The notes below the pieces were generated by a model. That model saw only the letters and a list, made by a program, of their open reading frames with translations. It was not told the origin of the DNA and searched no databases. Source: a virus. Taken from it: DNA of 56,753 bases. The position numbers were made by a program, and so were the translations under genes. The DNA is taken from IMG/VR virus record IMGVR_UViG_3300032224_001432, positions 1 through 56,753 of that record; one strand, written 5' to 3'. This document shows positions 7,787 through 16,760 of the stretch, piece after piece (within the stretch, counting starts at the first letter, position 1; the number at the start of each line of letters is the position of its first letter).

Positions 7787-8970
7787 TGAAAGCACAGATA
7801 GGGGTCCTGCGCAAATTTCACTGGTTTGATATTAACGGGGCCGTATCTTCTCCAGGACAAGTAAATGGTAAGTTGTATGTCGGTAATACTTTAGTTAAGA
7901 CCTTCACCAGTCTTACTCCACACGGCACCTTCCCCGATCTGTATATTTCCACTGAAGAGTATGCTGTAACCTCAGAGGAACCACACACATTTATCATATA
8001 TCAGAACACCACAGCACTAGACAGTGTTCTTGTGGAGTCTGGTCTCGTTCTAAGCCCAGAAGCAGAATACAATACCGCTCCGTCGTTAAGACTGTCGACG
8101 TCTATATATACATCCGGCGCAACCATAAGCGCATACTACTTAGCACCAAATGGCACGTTAAGCGTAGTTAAGACTGCTACTAAAGTTACAGCTAAAGCAG
8201 CGTATGTAATAAGTTCTCCACTAACACTGGACCAAATAGGTCCATGGCAAGTTATTTGGGTAGACGCCAGTATGGCGCGTTACGTACAAGAATACTGGGT
8301 TGGCAACCACCCAGGTCTTGAGACCGTCAAGGTGATAGCGCGTCTTAATATCTTAGAAGACAGCCCGAAGTATGTAGGCGCCACTGTCGTAGCATCGTCC
8401 TCTGATGGCACACAACTTGGACAGGCAGTTACCGATGCCAATGGTGCGGCCTTCTTTGACTTGGCTCCCGCTGACGTGACGTTCTCAATAATAAAGGCGG
8501 GTGCCGTATTCACCACTAATAACTTTGTATGTAAAGTGCGTGACACTAAGAAATACGCTGGAAGCAACATATTTCCTCTAGTAACAAACGCGTTCTACCC
8601 GACTACGACCTCGCCATCTATCGTTCCGCCGTTGTGCTCTGTATACGCCACATTGTTGGATTTTAGTGGCAGTCCGTTAAAGTTCGCTGATGTACTATTT
8701 TCTGTTCTTAGCTACCCGCAGTTGGCTTCTGGGGCAGGTGTCGTTGGAACGTCTATGGTAGCCAAGACCGACTCCAACGGTTACATGTCGGTCTCATTGG
8801 TGCAAGGCACTAAAGTGGAAGTAGCTATACCAGCAGCCTCGTTAAGACGCATCATAACCATACCGTCCAGCGTTGGACCTACCAACTTGCTGACGCTGGT
8901 CAGCGCCAGTGCTGATGTGTTCGACGCAGTATCATTGACTCTTCCGGCCGCGCCGCGGAGAACGCTATGA
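7786..8970 (+). CDS. Beta-sandwich (Ig-like / carboxypeptidase-regulatory-like) virion protein
   Basis: 394 residues, beta-rich throughout. Two C-terminal modules look like carboxypeptidase-regulatory/prealbumin-like beta-sandwich repeats: residues ~200-250 (GATVVASSSDGTQLG..VTDANGAAFFDL) and ~285-345 (LDFSGSPLKFADVLF..KTDSNGYMSVSL), each a substitution-tolerant strand pair followed by a T/KTDxNG turn. Such modules decorate phage baseplates and capsids and can bind cell-surface sugars. The GGGGTGGTG stretch supplies the ribosome site. Overlaps the next gene by ATGA. Baseplate or tail decoration is inferred from fold and position. Confidence 0.7.
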   Translation: MKAQIGVLRKFHWFDINGAVSSPGQVNGKLYVGNTLVKTFTSLTPHGTFPDLYISTEEYAVTSEEPHTFIIYQNTTALDSVLVESGLVLSPEAEYNTAPSLRLSTSIYTSGATISAYYLAPNGTLSVVKTATKVTAKAAYVISSPLTLDQIGPWQVIWVDASMARYVQEYWVGNHPGLETVKVIARLNILEDSPKYVGATVVASSSDGTQLGQAVTDANGAAFFDLAPADVTFSIIKAGAVFTTNNFVCKVRDTKKYAGSNIFPLVTNAFYPTTTSPSIVPPLCSVYATLLDFSGSPLKFADVLFSVLSYPQLASGAGVVGTSMVAKTDSNGYMSVSLVQGTKVEVAIPAASLRRIITIPSSVGPTNLLTLVSASADVFDAVSLTLPAAPRRTL

Positions 8971-9554
8971 GAGAACTTCTGCGCGATGCAATACGCGCGG
9001 CAGTCCGCACTTTTTACCCAGCAGCGATTTATTACTGGGTAATTTGGGCACACGTGTACAGATATTTCAATGATAGCAAGTATAAAGATATTGTCCTGAA
9101 TAAAGGGTTTTCTCCTACACGAGCACAGAACCTAATGGATCAGTTGCCGTGGAGTCCAGATACTTGGAAAGAGTTGTGGGACGTAGCCGCATCTCCTAAA
9201 AGATTCCAACGTGACCTGAATATCAGACTGCGGACTGGAATTATATCTTTAAGCGCTAGAGACTGTGACGACTTTGCGTGCTGGGCCTGCAACGTAGTTG
9301 CCGAGGAATATAACCCCCGCATGCTTCTAGTATGCTATCGCGACTACGCTAGCATGCTGCCGCGTGGCCATGTGGTATGTTACGTAGAAGTAGCTGGGCA
9401 AGGATTCCATATAGGAAATTGGGGCATGCGTGGACCTACTATCTGCTCTCAAGCAGAGGTTGCACACGCAGTTGCTGGGCAAAAAGCAGCCGAATTGATA
9501 GCGTTCGCTGTTCTGGACAAAGACCTAAGAGTTAAGAATATTAAGAGGGTGTGA
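8967..9554 (+). CDS. Transglutaminase-like cysteine peptidase-fold protein
   Basis: 195 residues. The signature is DCDDFACWAC with candidate nucleophile Cys100, then GHVVCY with His135, then GNWG with Asn151. This Cys-His-Asn/Asp order and the DCDDFA motif are typical of bacterial transglutaminase-like cysteine peptidases (papain-like fold). The N-terminal 35 residues are hydrophobic and aromatic and could be a membrane-contacting helix or buried packing helix. The gene lies between two Ig-like virion proteins with ATGA/TGATG overlaps, so it is probably a virion component acting on the envelope or processing another virion protein. The fold is fairly secure; substrate is unknown. Confidence 0.75.
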   Translation: MRELLRDAIRAAVRTFYPAAIYYWVIWAHVYRYFNDSKYKDIVLNKGFSPTRAQNLMDQLPWSPDTWKELWDVAASPKRFQRDLNIRLRTGIISLSARDCDDFACWACNVVAEEYNPRMLLVCYRDYASMLPRGHVVCYVEVAGQGFHIGNWGMRGPTICSQAEVAHAVAGQKAAELIAFAVLDKDLRVKNIKRV

Positions 9555-10489
9555 TGGCTAATGTAAAGGTTTCCGCCAGAACAGCATTACTACCCGGTGG
9601 TGCACCGGTAGCAGGCGTAAATATAGCGCTGTACGCTACGGTAGCCCCGTATGCCAAATTGACTTCAGCCTTCACTGCCGCTAACGGCGAAGCTGCTCTT
9701 GGAGATAGACCTGTAGGTACGTATGAGATATACGTAACCACCAACGCAGGACAAGTCTCTGAGAGTGGAAACAGAATCACGGTTACAGTGGTTGATGCAA
9801 ACCCACATGTATTCGACGTGATAATAAATACTAGTGCATTGCCCACGGCAACTGACGCAAAATTCTGTCGTTGCTCTGGGTACGTCGTTGACTTGTTTGG
9901 ACGCCCTGTGCCTTACGCGACAGTAGTTTTTTCTGAGTCAGCTATTCCTAATCTTCTGTATTCGGCTGGTACGGGAACTTCTAGAGTAGTGTCTCCTAAA
10001 CTGCTAACAGCAGACGCAGACTCTGCAGGATGGCTGTCTGTTGACTTACTCAAGAACGCCACGTATGCCGTTACGTTTTCAGGTTATGAAAACGCTACGT
10101 GGACGATAACCGTGCCTAATCTATCGTCATCATCATTACCAGACGTTTTATTTCCAGTAATATCGGGTGTGTATTACTCAAATAGCGGAGTTACTCTGAG
10201 CCCGTCTAGTGCTCCAACTCTTTCTATGAGTGTCGGTCAAGAAAAAGAACTAGTTATCACTACCCAATACTTGAGTGGCCTACAAATTTCATCTACGAAA
10301 GACGTTTCTTTTACTTCGTCCGATGAAAATAAACTGGTTGTACTATTGACGGACACCTCTATTACTCTGCAAGCTATTGCCGCCGGCGTAGTTACAGTAG
10401 GGGTCAGTAGACGTGAAGAAAAAGAAACGCAAGCCTCAATCTTCGACGCCCCCTCCGTTTGGGGGACTTTATCCGTCACAGTCTCCTGA
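9554..10489 (+). CDS. Ig-like repeat virion protein
   Basis: 311 residues from ATG 9554, which overlaps the upstream TGA (TGATG); GTG 9551 would add one residue. Three beta modules are visible. Residues ~1-90 form a carboxypeptidase-regulatory-like repeat (GGAPVAGVNIALYA, FTAANGEAALGDRPVGTYE). Residues ~105-195 form a second (GYVVDLFGRPVPYATVVF). Residues ~215-311 look like a bacterial Ig (Big-2-like) domain ending VWGTLSVTVS. It probably decorates the baseplate or tail and may bind surface polysaccharide. The next gene begins 77 bases before its end. Confidence 0.72.
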   Translation: MANVKVSARTALLPGGAPVAGVNIALYATVAPYAKLTSAFTAANGEAALGDRPVGTYEIYVTTNAGQVSESGNRITVTVVDANPHVFDVIINTSALPTATDAKFCRCSGYVVDLFGRPVPYATVVFSESAIPNLLYSAGTGTSRVVSPKLLTADADSAGWLSVDLLKNATYAVTFSGYENATWTITVPNLSSSSLPDVLFPVISGVYYSNSGVTLSPSSAPTLSMSVGQEKELVITTQYLSGLQISSTKDVSFTSSDENKLVVLLTDTSITLQAIAAGVVTVGVSRREEKETQASIFDAPSVWGTLSVTVS

Positions 10490-10796
10490 CCTGATACTAG
10501 GCACAGTTTCTGCTAGCAATACTGATATACCATGGTTCCTGCGTCTATATGCGCAGGTAATAAGGCGTGCAGTAGTAGATTACGTCTTATACTATGGCCA
10601 CCCGTTGGAGAAACTCGGGCAGATAGGTGACGAGGCGTATGAGTGGTTGTTTAACGATAACCAAGATTTTATCGATGTATGCACATATCTAGAGATTGCT
10701 CCTTACGCTATAAGAGAACAAACACTAGGAATGTCAGAGGAAGACGCCCGCGCCCTGCGAGGACTAGATTTTGAAGATGACCCAGTGGGGGTGTGA
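10413..10796 (+). CDS. Small phage protein, overlapping start
   Basis: 127 residues from GTG 10413; no better in-frame start exists before the conserved-looking part. The start lies inside the previous gene (77-base overlap), with AGGGGT about 10 bases upstream. After a basic leader (KKKKRKP) the body contains WFLRLYAQVIRRAVVDY and IGDEAYEWLFNDNQDFIDV...IREQ. This resembles a helical domain seen in many small phage proteins of unknown function (a WLF.D.-type motif followed by a C-terminal IR). The tail is acidic. Function unknown. Confidence 0.6.
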   Translation: MKKKKRKPQSSTPPPFGGLYPSQSPDLILGTVSASNTDIPWFLRLYAQVIRRAVVDYVLYYGHPLEKLGQIGDEAYEWLFNDNQDFIDVCTYLEIAPYAIREQTLGMSEEDARALRGLDFEDDPVGV

Positions 10797-12154
10797 TGTC
10801 TACGTACACCGAAGAAGAGGTACAAGCCAGGATCACCAAGCTCATACCTAGCGAGGCTAGTTTAGACAGAAGTCGCTACGTGGACGGTGATGACCTGCTC
10901 GATAGCTTGAAAGAGCGCGTAGCAAGATGCGTGTACTCTAGAATCGAAGCACCATACTACTTCGCCTACCTAGCCGGAATAAAAATTCTGGAGGACTTAA
11001 GTACGGTAAGTGCCGCGCTGTCTGATATTGATAGGTGTATTCCAGCCATGCGCATCACAATACCGACGGTGGTCATAGACTTAGATACTATTTCTTACTC
11101 AGTGGATTCAGCGCTAAATGCGGAAACAGATGTAATCGCTTCTGCCAAAATAGCGCTATTAACATCTAAAATACGCACCGCGGCGCAGTCTGTTAGCAAA
11201 CCTGTGTTCGACTCGGTCCAAGCCGAACCCATACTAGTTAGGGCACTAGCTACGATAAAGACAAATCTTACGTCTATAAGAGATAGAACATATTATCTAA
11301 CGCAGCTATTACAGAGAGTAAGTAGCGCAAATCTTCTTTACTGGGTGCAGCGGAGGCAGTTGAAGAGCGTATCTCGTACGTTATATAACTCTTCAAACAC
11401 AGACCCCAGCACGATACTAGATCTGGTACTATCCACGTCTCTCTTAGACGTAAAGACCAATCTGTCTATAGATTTCAAAGCTAATAAATACTACGGAGGC
11501 GTAGTACCAGGCACACCTACTAATCGATACACCTTATCAGGAACCGTACCAACGGGACAATTAGCTATCAGAAAAGGCGACATACTTCACACGGGAAATC
11601 CTCTTACAGGGTACGTAATAAACTCCTACTCTAACGGCATACTATACTTGGAAACTGCCGTTGGTCCTGGAGCTGTGAACGCGTATGTATCTTCTTCAGC
11701 AGTAGTCTCTTATCAGACCCTGCTGCCACAACTAGAAGCTGCGATAACAGCGCTGAACGCCGCCGTTGATTCAGATTTTGTCTCAAAAGCTGGACTAACT
11801 GCTTACGGGAATACCGGATACTCTGAATACAACGCCGCACGCCTTGCCTTAATAGCAGGACTATCGGCTTTACAAGGCGCGTTAGGCGCCTTTTCAGTAT
11901 CTTTAGTTGATGAAGTTAAAGCTCTTGTAGAAAGTTTTAGAGAAGAGCGCCTATTTTCTGTGCTTGCGCTTCTTGAGACTTTGGATTTCGTAGCAATAAC
12001 AGAATCAGGCGCTGACGGGTTCTCCCTGTCGTCAACGGCCAAGGATTTGCTTGAGCAGTTGGCTACTCAGTTTGGTGCAGAAACCCCAGATGCTTACGTG
12101 CATGATAGCGATCCTCTGTATGACGAACTGGTACAACGGAGAATCACCAAATGA
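10796..12154 (+). CDS. Unknown virion protein, helical with beta insert
   Basis: 452 residues from ATG 10796, which overlaps the preceding TGA; GTG 10793 would add one residue. Residues ~1-220 and ~300-452 are mainly helical. A beta-rich insert lies around residues 225-300 (YTLSGTVPTGQLAIRKGDIL, then GYVINSYSNGILYLETAVG), of the type seen in phage adaptor or tail proteins. Sits immediately upstream of the gp25-like and J-like wedge genes, so a baseplate or tail-terminator function is plausible. No family recognised. Confidence 0.65.
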   Translation: MSTYTEEEVQARITKLIPSEASLDRSRYVDGDDLLDSLKERVARCVYSRIEAPYYFAYLAGIKILEDLSTVSAALSDIDRCIPAMRITIPTVVIDLDTISYSVDSALNAETDVIASAKIALLTSKIRTAAQSVSKPVFDSVQAEPILVRALATIKTNLTSIRDRTYYLTQLLQRVSSANLLYWVQRRQLKSVSRTLYNSSNTDPSTILDLVLSTSLLDVKTNLSIDFKANKYYGGVVPGTPTNRYTLSGTVPTGQLAIRKGDILHTGNPLTGYVINSYSNGILYLETAVGPGAVNAYVSSSAVVSYQTLLPQLEAAITALNAAVDSDFVSKAGLTAYGNTGYSEYNAARLALIAGLSALQGALGAFSVSLVDEVKALVESFREERLFSVLALLETLDFVAITESGADGFSLSSTAKDLLEQLATQFGAETPDAYVHDSDPLYDELVQRRITK

Positions 12155-12519
12155 ACGAGCTATCTAAAGAGCAGCTGCAGCGAAGACAGCGGCAGACAGC
12201 AGACACTTTTTCTCAGGCCGTAGACTTTATAAATACCTACATTCGCGCCCAAGATTACTTTGTAGGATATACGACACTAGAAGCTATAAATGAGCGTATA
12301 AGCCAAATAGGTGAGGACGAAACCTCAACTACTGAGTCGTATAATGGACGCCTTACCAAATTAGCGGCGCTGAATCTTTTCGAGGCCAACGTTCTGGACG
12401 CCCTTCAAGGAGCTAAAGAGCTAGGAGCCATTGACGTAGCATCGTATGATAATGGCGTCAGCGGAGTCATCGAGGACGAATACGTAATTCCAATCCTTAA
12501 CAATGACAAAACTGCGTAA
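12151..12519 (+). CDS. Small helical protein, unknown
   Basis: 122 residues starting in an ATGA overlap. Gln/Arg-rich N-terminus (SKEQLQRRQRQTADTF), helical body and an acidic, loop-like C-terminus. No recognisable domain. Its place between an unknown virion protein and the gp25-like wedge gene suggests a small baseplate or tail-completion component; this is positional inference only. Confidence 0.6.
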   Translation: MNELSKEQLQRRQRQTADTFSQAVDFINTYIRAQDYFVGYTTLEAINERISQIGEDETSTTESYNGRLTKLAALNLFEANVLDALQGAKELGAIDVASYDNGVSGVIEDEYVIPILNNDKTA

Positions 12520-12527
12520 GGGTACAG

Positions 12528-13397
12528 ATGCTAGACGTCCAGGCTATTTACTTACGAGATACTGTACCAGCGAAAATGGTTCGTGGCGTTCTGGCTTTGT
12601 CGTACGAGACGCCCACTGACGGCACACCGATAGAGGCCTTCGTAGATGGACAAAGCACCGTATTTCTGAATAATAAAAATGGAAAAACTTTTATAGTAGT
12701 TCCTCCTGTTGGCTCTAAACAGAGTGGTTGGTCTGTTGCTCTAAATATAGCCACTGCTGGCGGACTCATAGTTAGACGTGGTTTTGGCGCTGAAAGTAAA
12801 CCAGTGCTCGCACTGCTAATAGCGATAACCATAAAAAAGTCTGGTTCTATTGCCGAAGTGTGGGTCAACTCGCAGTCTAGAACGTTCACACAAACTAGTG
12901 GTGATACGGTTCTCTGCGAGCCACCGGACAACCTAACCTCTATAGACTCAATAGAAGTTCTTACTGATAGTCCCACAATAGGAACAGCTACCGGGTTTAC
13001 ATATGCACTACAAGACAACTTAAAAACCGTAGCCGGTGCGCAGAAACTGGTGTTTCAGTTTGTGAAGCTTCTCATGACTACGCAGGGCACTGACCTATTC
13101 CACCAAGCCGAAGGCGGTAATTTGCAAAAAATACCGGGCATGCCTTTAGAGCAGGACGGTGCTGGATCACTAGGCGCACAGATATTATTGGCTGTTAATA
13201 GAACTACTGCCTACATGATAGGCGGCCAGACATTAACATCCTTACCAGCCGAAGAGCGCCTAACTAAGGCAACCATAGGAAATCTAATCTACGATAGAAA
13301 CGACCCAACTAGCGTTACCGTTTCTTTACGGCTAGAGAACTTGGCCAGAGAATCAGCTGTATTCAATTTTTTGACTAAGACGGCCGGAGGAAACTAA
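12528..13397 (+). CDS. Baseplate wedge protein, gp25-like C-terminal domain
   Basis: 289 residues. An N-terminal beta domain (~1-160) precedes a C-terminal gp25-like domain (~165-289). The latter shows LKTVAGAQKLVFQFVKLLMT, then a Gly-rich loop EGGNLQKIPGMPLEQDGAG, then the helix LPAEERLTKATI and final strands SVTVSLRLENLA. T4 gp25 and its relatives form the core of the baseplate wedge and nucleate sheath attachment. The next gene is the J-like wedge, its classical partner. The stop and next ATG overlap (TAATG). The N-terminal extension is larger than in minimal gp25 proteins. Confidence 0.8.
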   Translation: MLDVQAIYLRDTVPAKMVRGVLALSYETPTDGTPIEAFVDGQSTVFLNNKNGKTFIVVPPVGSKQSGWSVALNIATAGGLIVRRGFGAESKPVLALLIAITIKKSGSIAEVWVNSQSRTFTQTSGDTVLCEPPDNLTSIDSIEVLTDSPTIGTATGFTYALQDNLKTVAGAQKLVFQFVKLLMTTQGTDLFHQAEGGNLQKIPGMPLEQDGAGSLGAQILLAVNRTTAYMIGGQTLTSLPAEERLTKATIGNLIYDRNDPTSVTVSLRLENLARESAVFNFLTKTAGGN

Positions 13398-16300
13398 TGG
13401 CTACGATTTCAGCTCGCGCTGAATTAGCGCAGTTCATGGTCGAACGTCTAGCTGAGCTAGACCCTACTCTGGCTACAACCGCCGGATCTCGTATTTATAC
13501 GGTGGTAATAAATCCACTGCTGAACAGACTAGGAGAAGATCCATTAGCTACGGATATGGAGTCCTTCATCCTAGCACGTATGCGAGATGTCTATCCTGAT
13601 ATAGATATCAATTCGCCCGGGTCAGTAGTTAGAGATATTTTTGTAAATCCTCTGCTGCTCTTGATGACACCGCTGCGAGAGGAAATAGCACATCTACGTA
13701 GGCAACAGTCGCTAGCGGACTATACCACGTTGTCAGACGTTGAGATGGACGCTCTGCTGTCCAATGTCCTAGCGTCACGTAATACGGGTTCTTTTGCTTA
13801 CGGCACTATACGCGTGTTCTTTTCCACTACCCGTGTAGTTGGCGTAGACGCCTCTATCCTATTTACCACGTCTGCAGGACAGGTATTTGTAGCTGATGAG
13901 ACTCGCCAATTCTTACCATCAGAGATGGTACGCCAAGGAAATCTTTGGTACATAGAAGTTGCTGCGAGATCTCAAACCCCGTCTACTTCATCCAACGTAG
14001 CGGCGGGCACTCCGTTTACCGTCACAGGCATAGATGGAGTAGTTAGAGCCGCCAACCCCACGGCCATCTCCGGCGGCGTTGACTCAGAGACTAATACACA
14101 GTTTTACGAGAGAGCGCTTACTGCCATAACTGAGCGCTCTCTAAATACTGAACGCGGTATCCAATCGTTTATATTCGACAACTCCACCAACATTGTCTCT
14201 GTAGATGTTGTCGGATTTGGCGACCCTTTAATGCAGCGCGACATATTGACTGCCAACGCCCCGGTTCAAATTACTGGTGTACCCGGCGGTGTGCCGTTTC
14301 CAGCTATTACCGGTGTTCCGGTAACAGTAAATCCTAATCAGGTGCATATAGGCGGAGCCACTGACATCTACGTTAAGACTGGACAAACTGCGTCCAACAC
14401 TGCCGCCGGACTATACCTTACGTCCGACAACATATCTGGTACCGTAAAAACTATTTCCATCACAGCGGGTAGCAACGTAGTTACTTCAACAGGTCTGGGC
14501 ACTTTACTAGGATTCTCTATTCCAGGAGTGTCGGTAATACCTTCTGGTACGTACACTTTAGAGCTAGAGAACCTAGACGCTAGCGGCATATCGCCATTAG
14601 CCGTCAAGATAGTAGCTGCTACTGGCGCCAATACTGTACGGGTGGATTCTGCCTTCGCCGGATTCGCTGGAGTTATGTCTGGCGTGCGTGCCCGTTTACA
14701 AACTTATGTGGACGTAGAGCTCACCTACCCAAAGAGAGTGTTGCAGGACGGTTTGATAAACACCGTTGCGGGCTCTCCCACTGTTACGTTGGTTCCTCCT
14801 AGTGTAAATACGTTTGTAAACAACCCCGCTAGCGAAGAGATCTATTTAGAGATACTGGGCACTGCGCTAGCCGGTGAATATAAAATACAAACCAAATTAG
14901 CTAGCCAGCTTGTGCTGAGCCAGGTATTGGGTATTACGCTTAATAATGTGCAGTACCGTATCTATACCAAGCAAGACGCTAAGTTCAATTTACCTATCAC
15001 TCAGTTAAAGAGCGTAACGATAAGCGATGGCGGCACGGGGGTTAAAATACCCTATGCCGATCCTATACATATCTCAGTAGCTTCTCCAGCCTCTAGACTA
15101 GCCAATCCAATAACATACGCTGATTTTGGTGCCTGTTCCGTCACAGGGACAACGTTATCGTGTACAGCGCCTAACTCGTTTCTTGTTCATGGATTACAGC
15201 AGGGAGATCTGGTGTACATACCAGAGATGATCCCTCTAAGCCAGAGTCCTTACTTCTATATAGTCAATATTACAGGAGCGACAACTATACAGCTAGACCA
15301 CGCTGTAGTTGGTGGTCCCATCGCTACTACTCAACTACTAATAGGTAGTCCTACGGTTAGCAGCACCACGTTGACTTTTATGGACCCCACCTTCTTCGAG
15401 GCTAAGAACACCTCAGTAGTGTTTACGCACACTAACGCTGCGGGAGAGGTTTACGATTTTGAACCTTCTAAAAACGTGGAAGGTTATCTTTATGCCCCAA
15501 CTGCGCTATCCACAACGTTTGTTGTAGACCCTGCAGTCAATACTCTTGTCAGTGCCGGTACGCATGACTTGCATGACATGGGCGTAAAAACTGGAGATAT
15601 CTTTGAGATACAGAGCATAGTACTAGACTCAGGTACATTTAACGCGGCGGAAGACGCAAACGTAGACGTAGGCGGTGCTCCTAATGTAGGACTATCAGTT
15701 CTGAACGTTACAGTAGATGGAATCGTAAAGCCTGTATTTTTCTCACAGATCAATCCTAGCCTAACGTCAGTCGTCTCCACTCTAAATCAGCAGCTAGGAG
15801 CTGACTTATATGCTGAACGGATAACTGTAGGCGCTAATAAGCAGCTACGCATATTTTCTAGAAAACACATAGTTTTAGCCAACGGCGTCGGCTCACCGTT
15901 AACCCACTTAAAATTGACGGGCGCTACTGACAACAGCCCTGCGGGCGTGGGCGGTGAGTTTTCAATCAGTGCCGTAGCAGCCAACGGATCTTCCGTTACT
16001 CTGTCCTCAGGAATAGGAGCCAGTGGACTGTCCAAGTCTGTATTAGTAAGAATAAAAAGACTGGGGACGCAGTACATATACCCGGCTAATATGACCTTGC
16101 AGGACAATGGTCTGTATACGGCTACTATTCAAGTGGCGTCGAAAATACCTATTTCTTTTGGCAAAGTACTAGCGAACGCAGAATGCGTTGGCTCTGGGTA
16201 TGTCTCTAGATACGGATACACGTTCAACGTAGCAAACCCAGAGTACGCGTTTTCTATTGGAGAGCAGCTATTTCTGCGAGTTTACAACCTAGTATTTCCA

Positions 16301-16756
16301 TCGACGGCTGTGTCCTTAGAGGAAGCTATCGTTGTGCCTAAAACGACTGTGGCGGTAGAGTACGAAAATGCTCCGGAGATATCTACGTTGCAGCAGGCCA
16401 TGTTGCGTAGAAGTTTACGCGTAACATGCAATAACCCGCTGATTAAATACTACCAACCGGCGTACCCGGTCATAGGTATACGGTACCAGGGGTTAGAAGA
16501 AGTAGAGACCGTCCGCACTAGTCTTCTAAACCTGATTGTTCGGCTATACCCAAACAATCCTTTAGAAGTTTATGACGTTTTAGCTGAAATAGGCAAACTA
16601 CGTGTGGATACAGTAGTAGGTCCGCTAGAAGTAGGGTATCTTACGATTGACAAGAACAGAACGCTGCGCTTGTTCAAATCTTTCGACCAAGTATCTATAG
16701 CGAGATCGTTCCATATTATGGGCGAACTAGACTACGTAGTGGTAACACGAGGGTAA
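13397..16756 (+). CDS. Baseplate J-like (gp6-type) wedge protein, 1119 aa
   Basis: 1119 residues. The N-terminal ~280 residues match baseplate J-like/gp6-type wedge proteins: RDIFVNPLLLLMTPLREEI, a TTLSDVEMDALLSNV helix, then beta-rich IRVFFSTTRVVGVDASILF and GVDSETNTQFYERALTAITE. The middle (300-950) is a series of beta domains rich in Thr, Ser and Gly, far larger than minimal J proteins. The C-terminus returns to a helical/strand wedge-like end (VRLYPNNPLEVYDVL). It would form the iris ring of the contractile-tail baseplate with the gp25-like neighbour. Confident at family level; insert function unknown. Confidence 0.85.
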   Translation: MATISARAELAQFMVERLAELDPTLATTAGSRIYTVVINPLLNRLGEDPLATDMESFILARMRDVYPDIDINSPGSVVRDIFVNPLLLLMTPLREEIAHLRRQQSLADYTTLSDVEMDALLSNVLASRNTGSFAYGTIRVFFSTTRVVGVDASILFTTSAGQVFVADETRQFLPSEMVRQGNLWYIEVAARSQTPSTSSNVAAGTPFTVTGIDGVVRAANPTAISGGVDSETNTQFYERALTAITERSLNTERGIQSFIFDNSTNIVSVDVVGFGDPLMQRDILTANAPVQITGVPGGVPFPAITGVPVTVNPNQVHIGGATDIYVKTGQTASNTAAGLYLTSDNISGTVKTISITAGSNVVTSTGLGTLLGFSIPGVSVIPSGTYTLELENLDASGISPLAVKIVAATGANTVRVDSAFAGFAGVMSGVRARLQTYVDVELTYPKRVLQDGLINTVAGSPTVTLVPPSVNTFVNNPASEEIYLEILGTALAGEYKIQTKLASQLVLSQVLGITLNNVQYRIYTKQDAKFNLPITQLKSVTISDGGTGVKIPYADPIHISVASPASRLANPITYADFGACSVTGTTLSCTAPNSFLVHGLQQGDLVYIPEMIPLSQSPYFYIVNITGATTIQLDHAVVGGPIATTQLLIGSPTVSSTTLTFMDPTFFEAKNTSVVFTHTNAAGEVYDFEPSKNVEGYLYAPTALSTTFVVDPAVNTLVSAGTHDLHDMGVKTGDIFEIQSIVLDSGTFNAAEDANVDVGGAPNVGLSVLNVTVDGIVKPVFFSQINPSLTSVVSTLNQQLGADLYAERITVGANKQLRIFSRKHIVLANGVGSPLTHLKLTGATDNSPAGVGGEFSISAVAANGSSVTLSSGIGASGLSKSVLVRIKRLGTQYIYPANMTLQDNGLYTATIQVASKIPISFGKVLANAECVGSGYVSRYGYTFNVANPEYAFSIGEQLFLRVYNLVFPSTAVSLEEAIVVPKTTVAVEYENAPEISTLQQAMLRRSLRVTCNNPLIKYYQPAYPVIGIRYQGLEEVETVRTSLLNLIVRLYPNNPLEVYDVLAEIGKLRVDTVVGPLEVGYLTIDKNRTLRLFKSFDQVSIARSFHIMGELDYVVVTRG

Positions 16757-16760
16757 TTAA

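Noticed and set aside
10413-10489. Later start for the 127-residue gene to avoid overlap
   Set aside because: No ATG, GTG or TTG occurs in frame before the conserved-looking helical region, so the GTG at 10413 stands.
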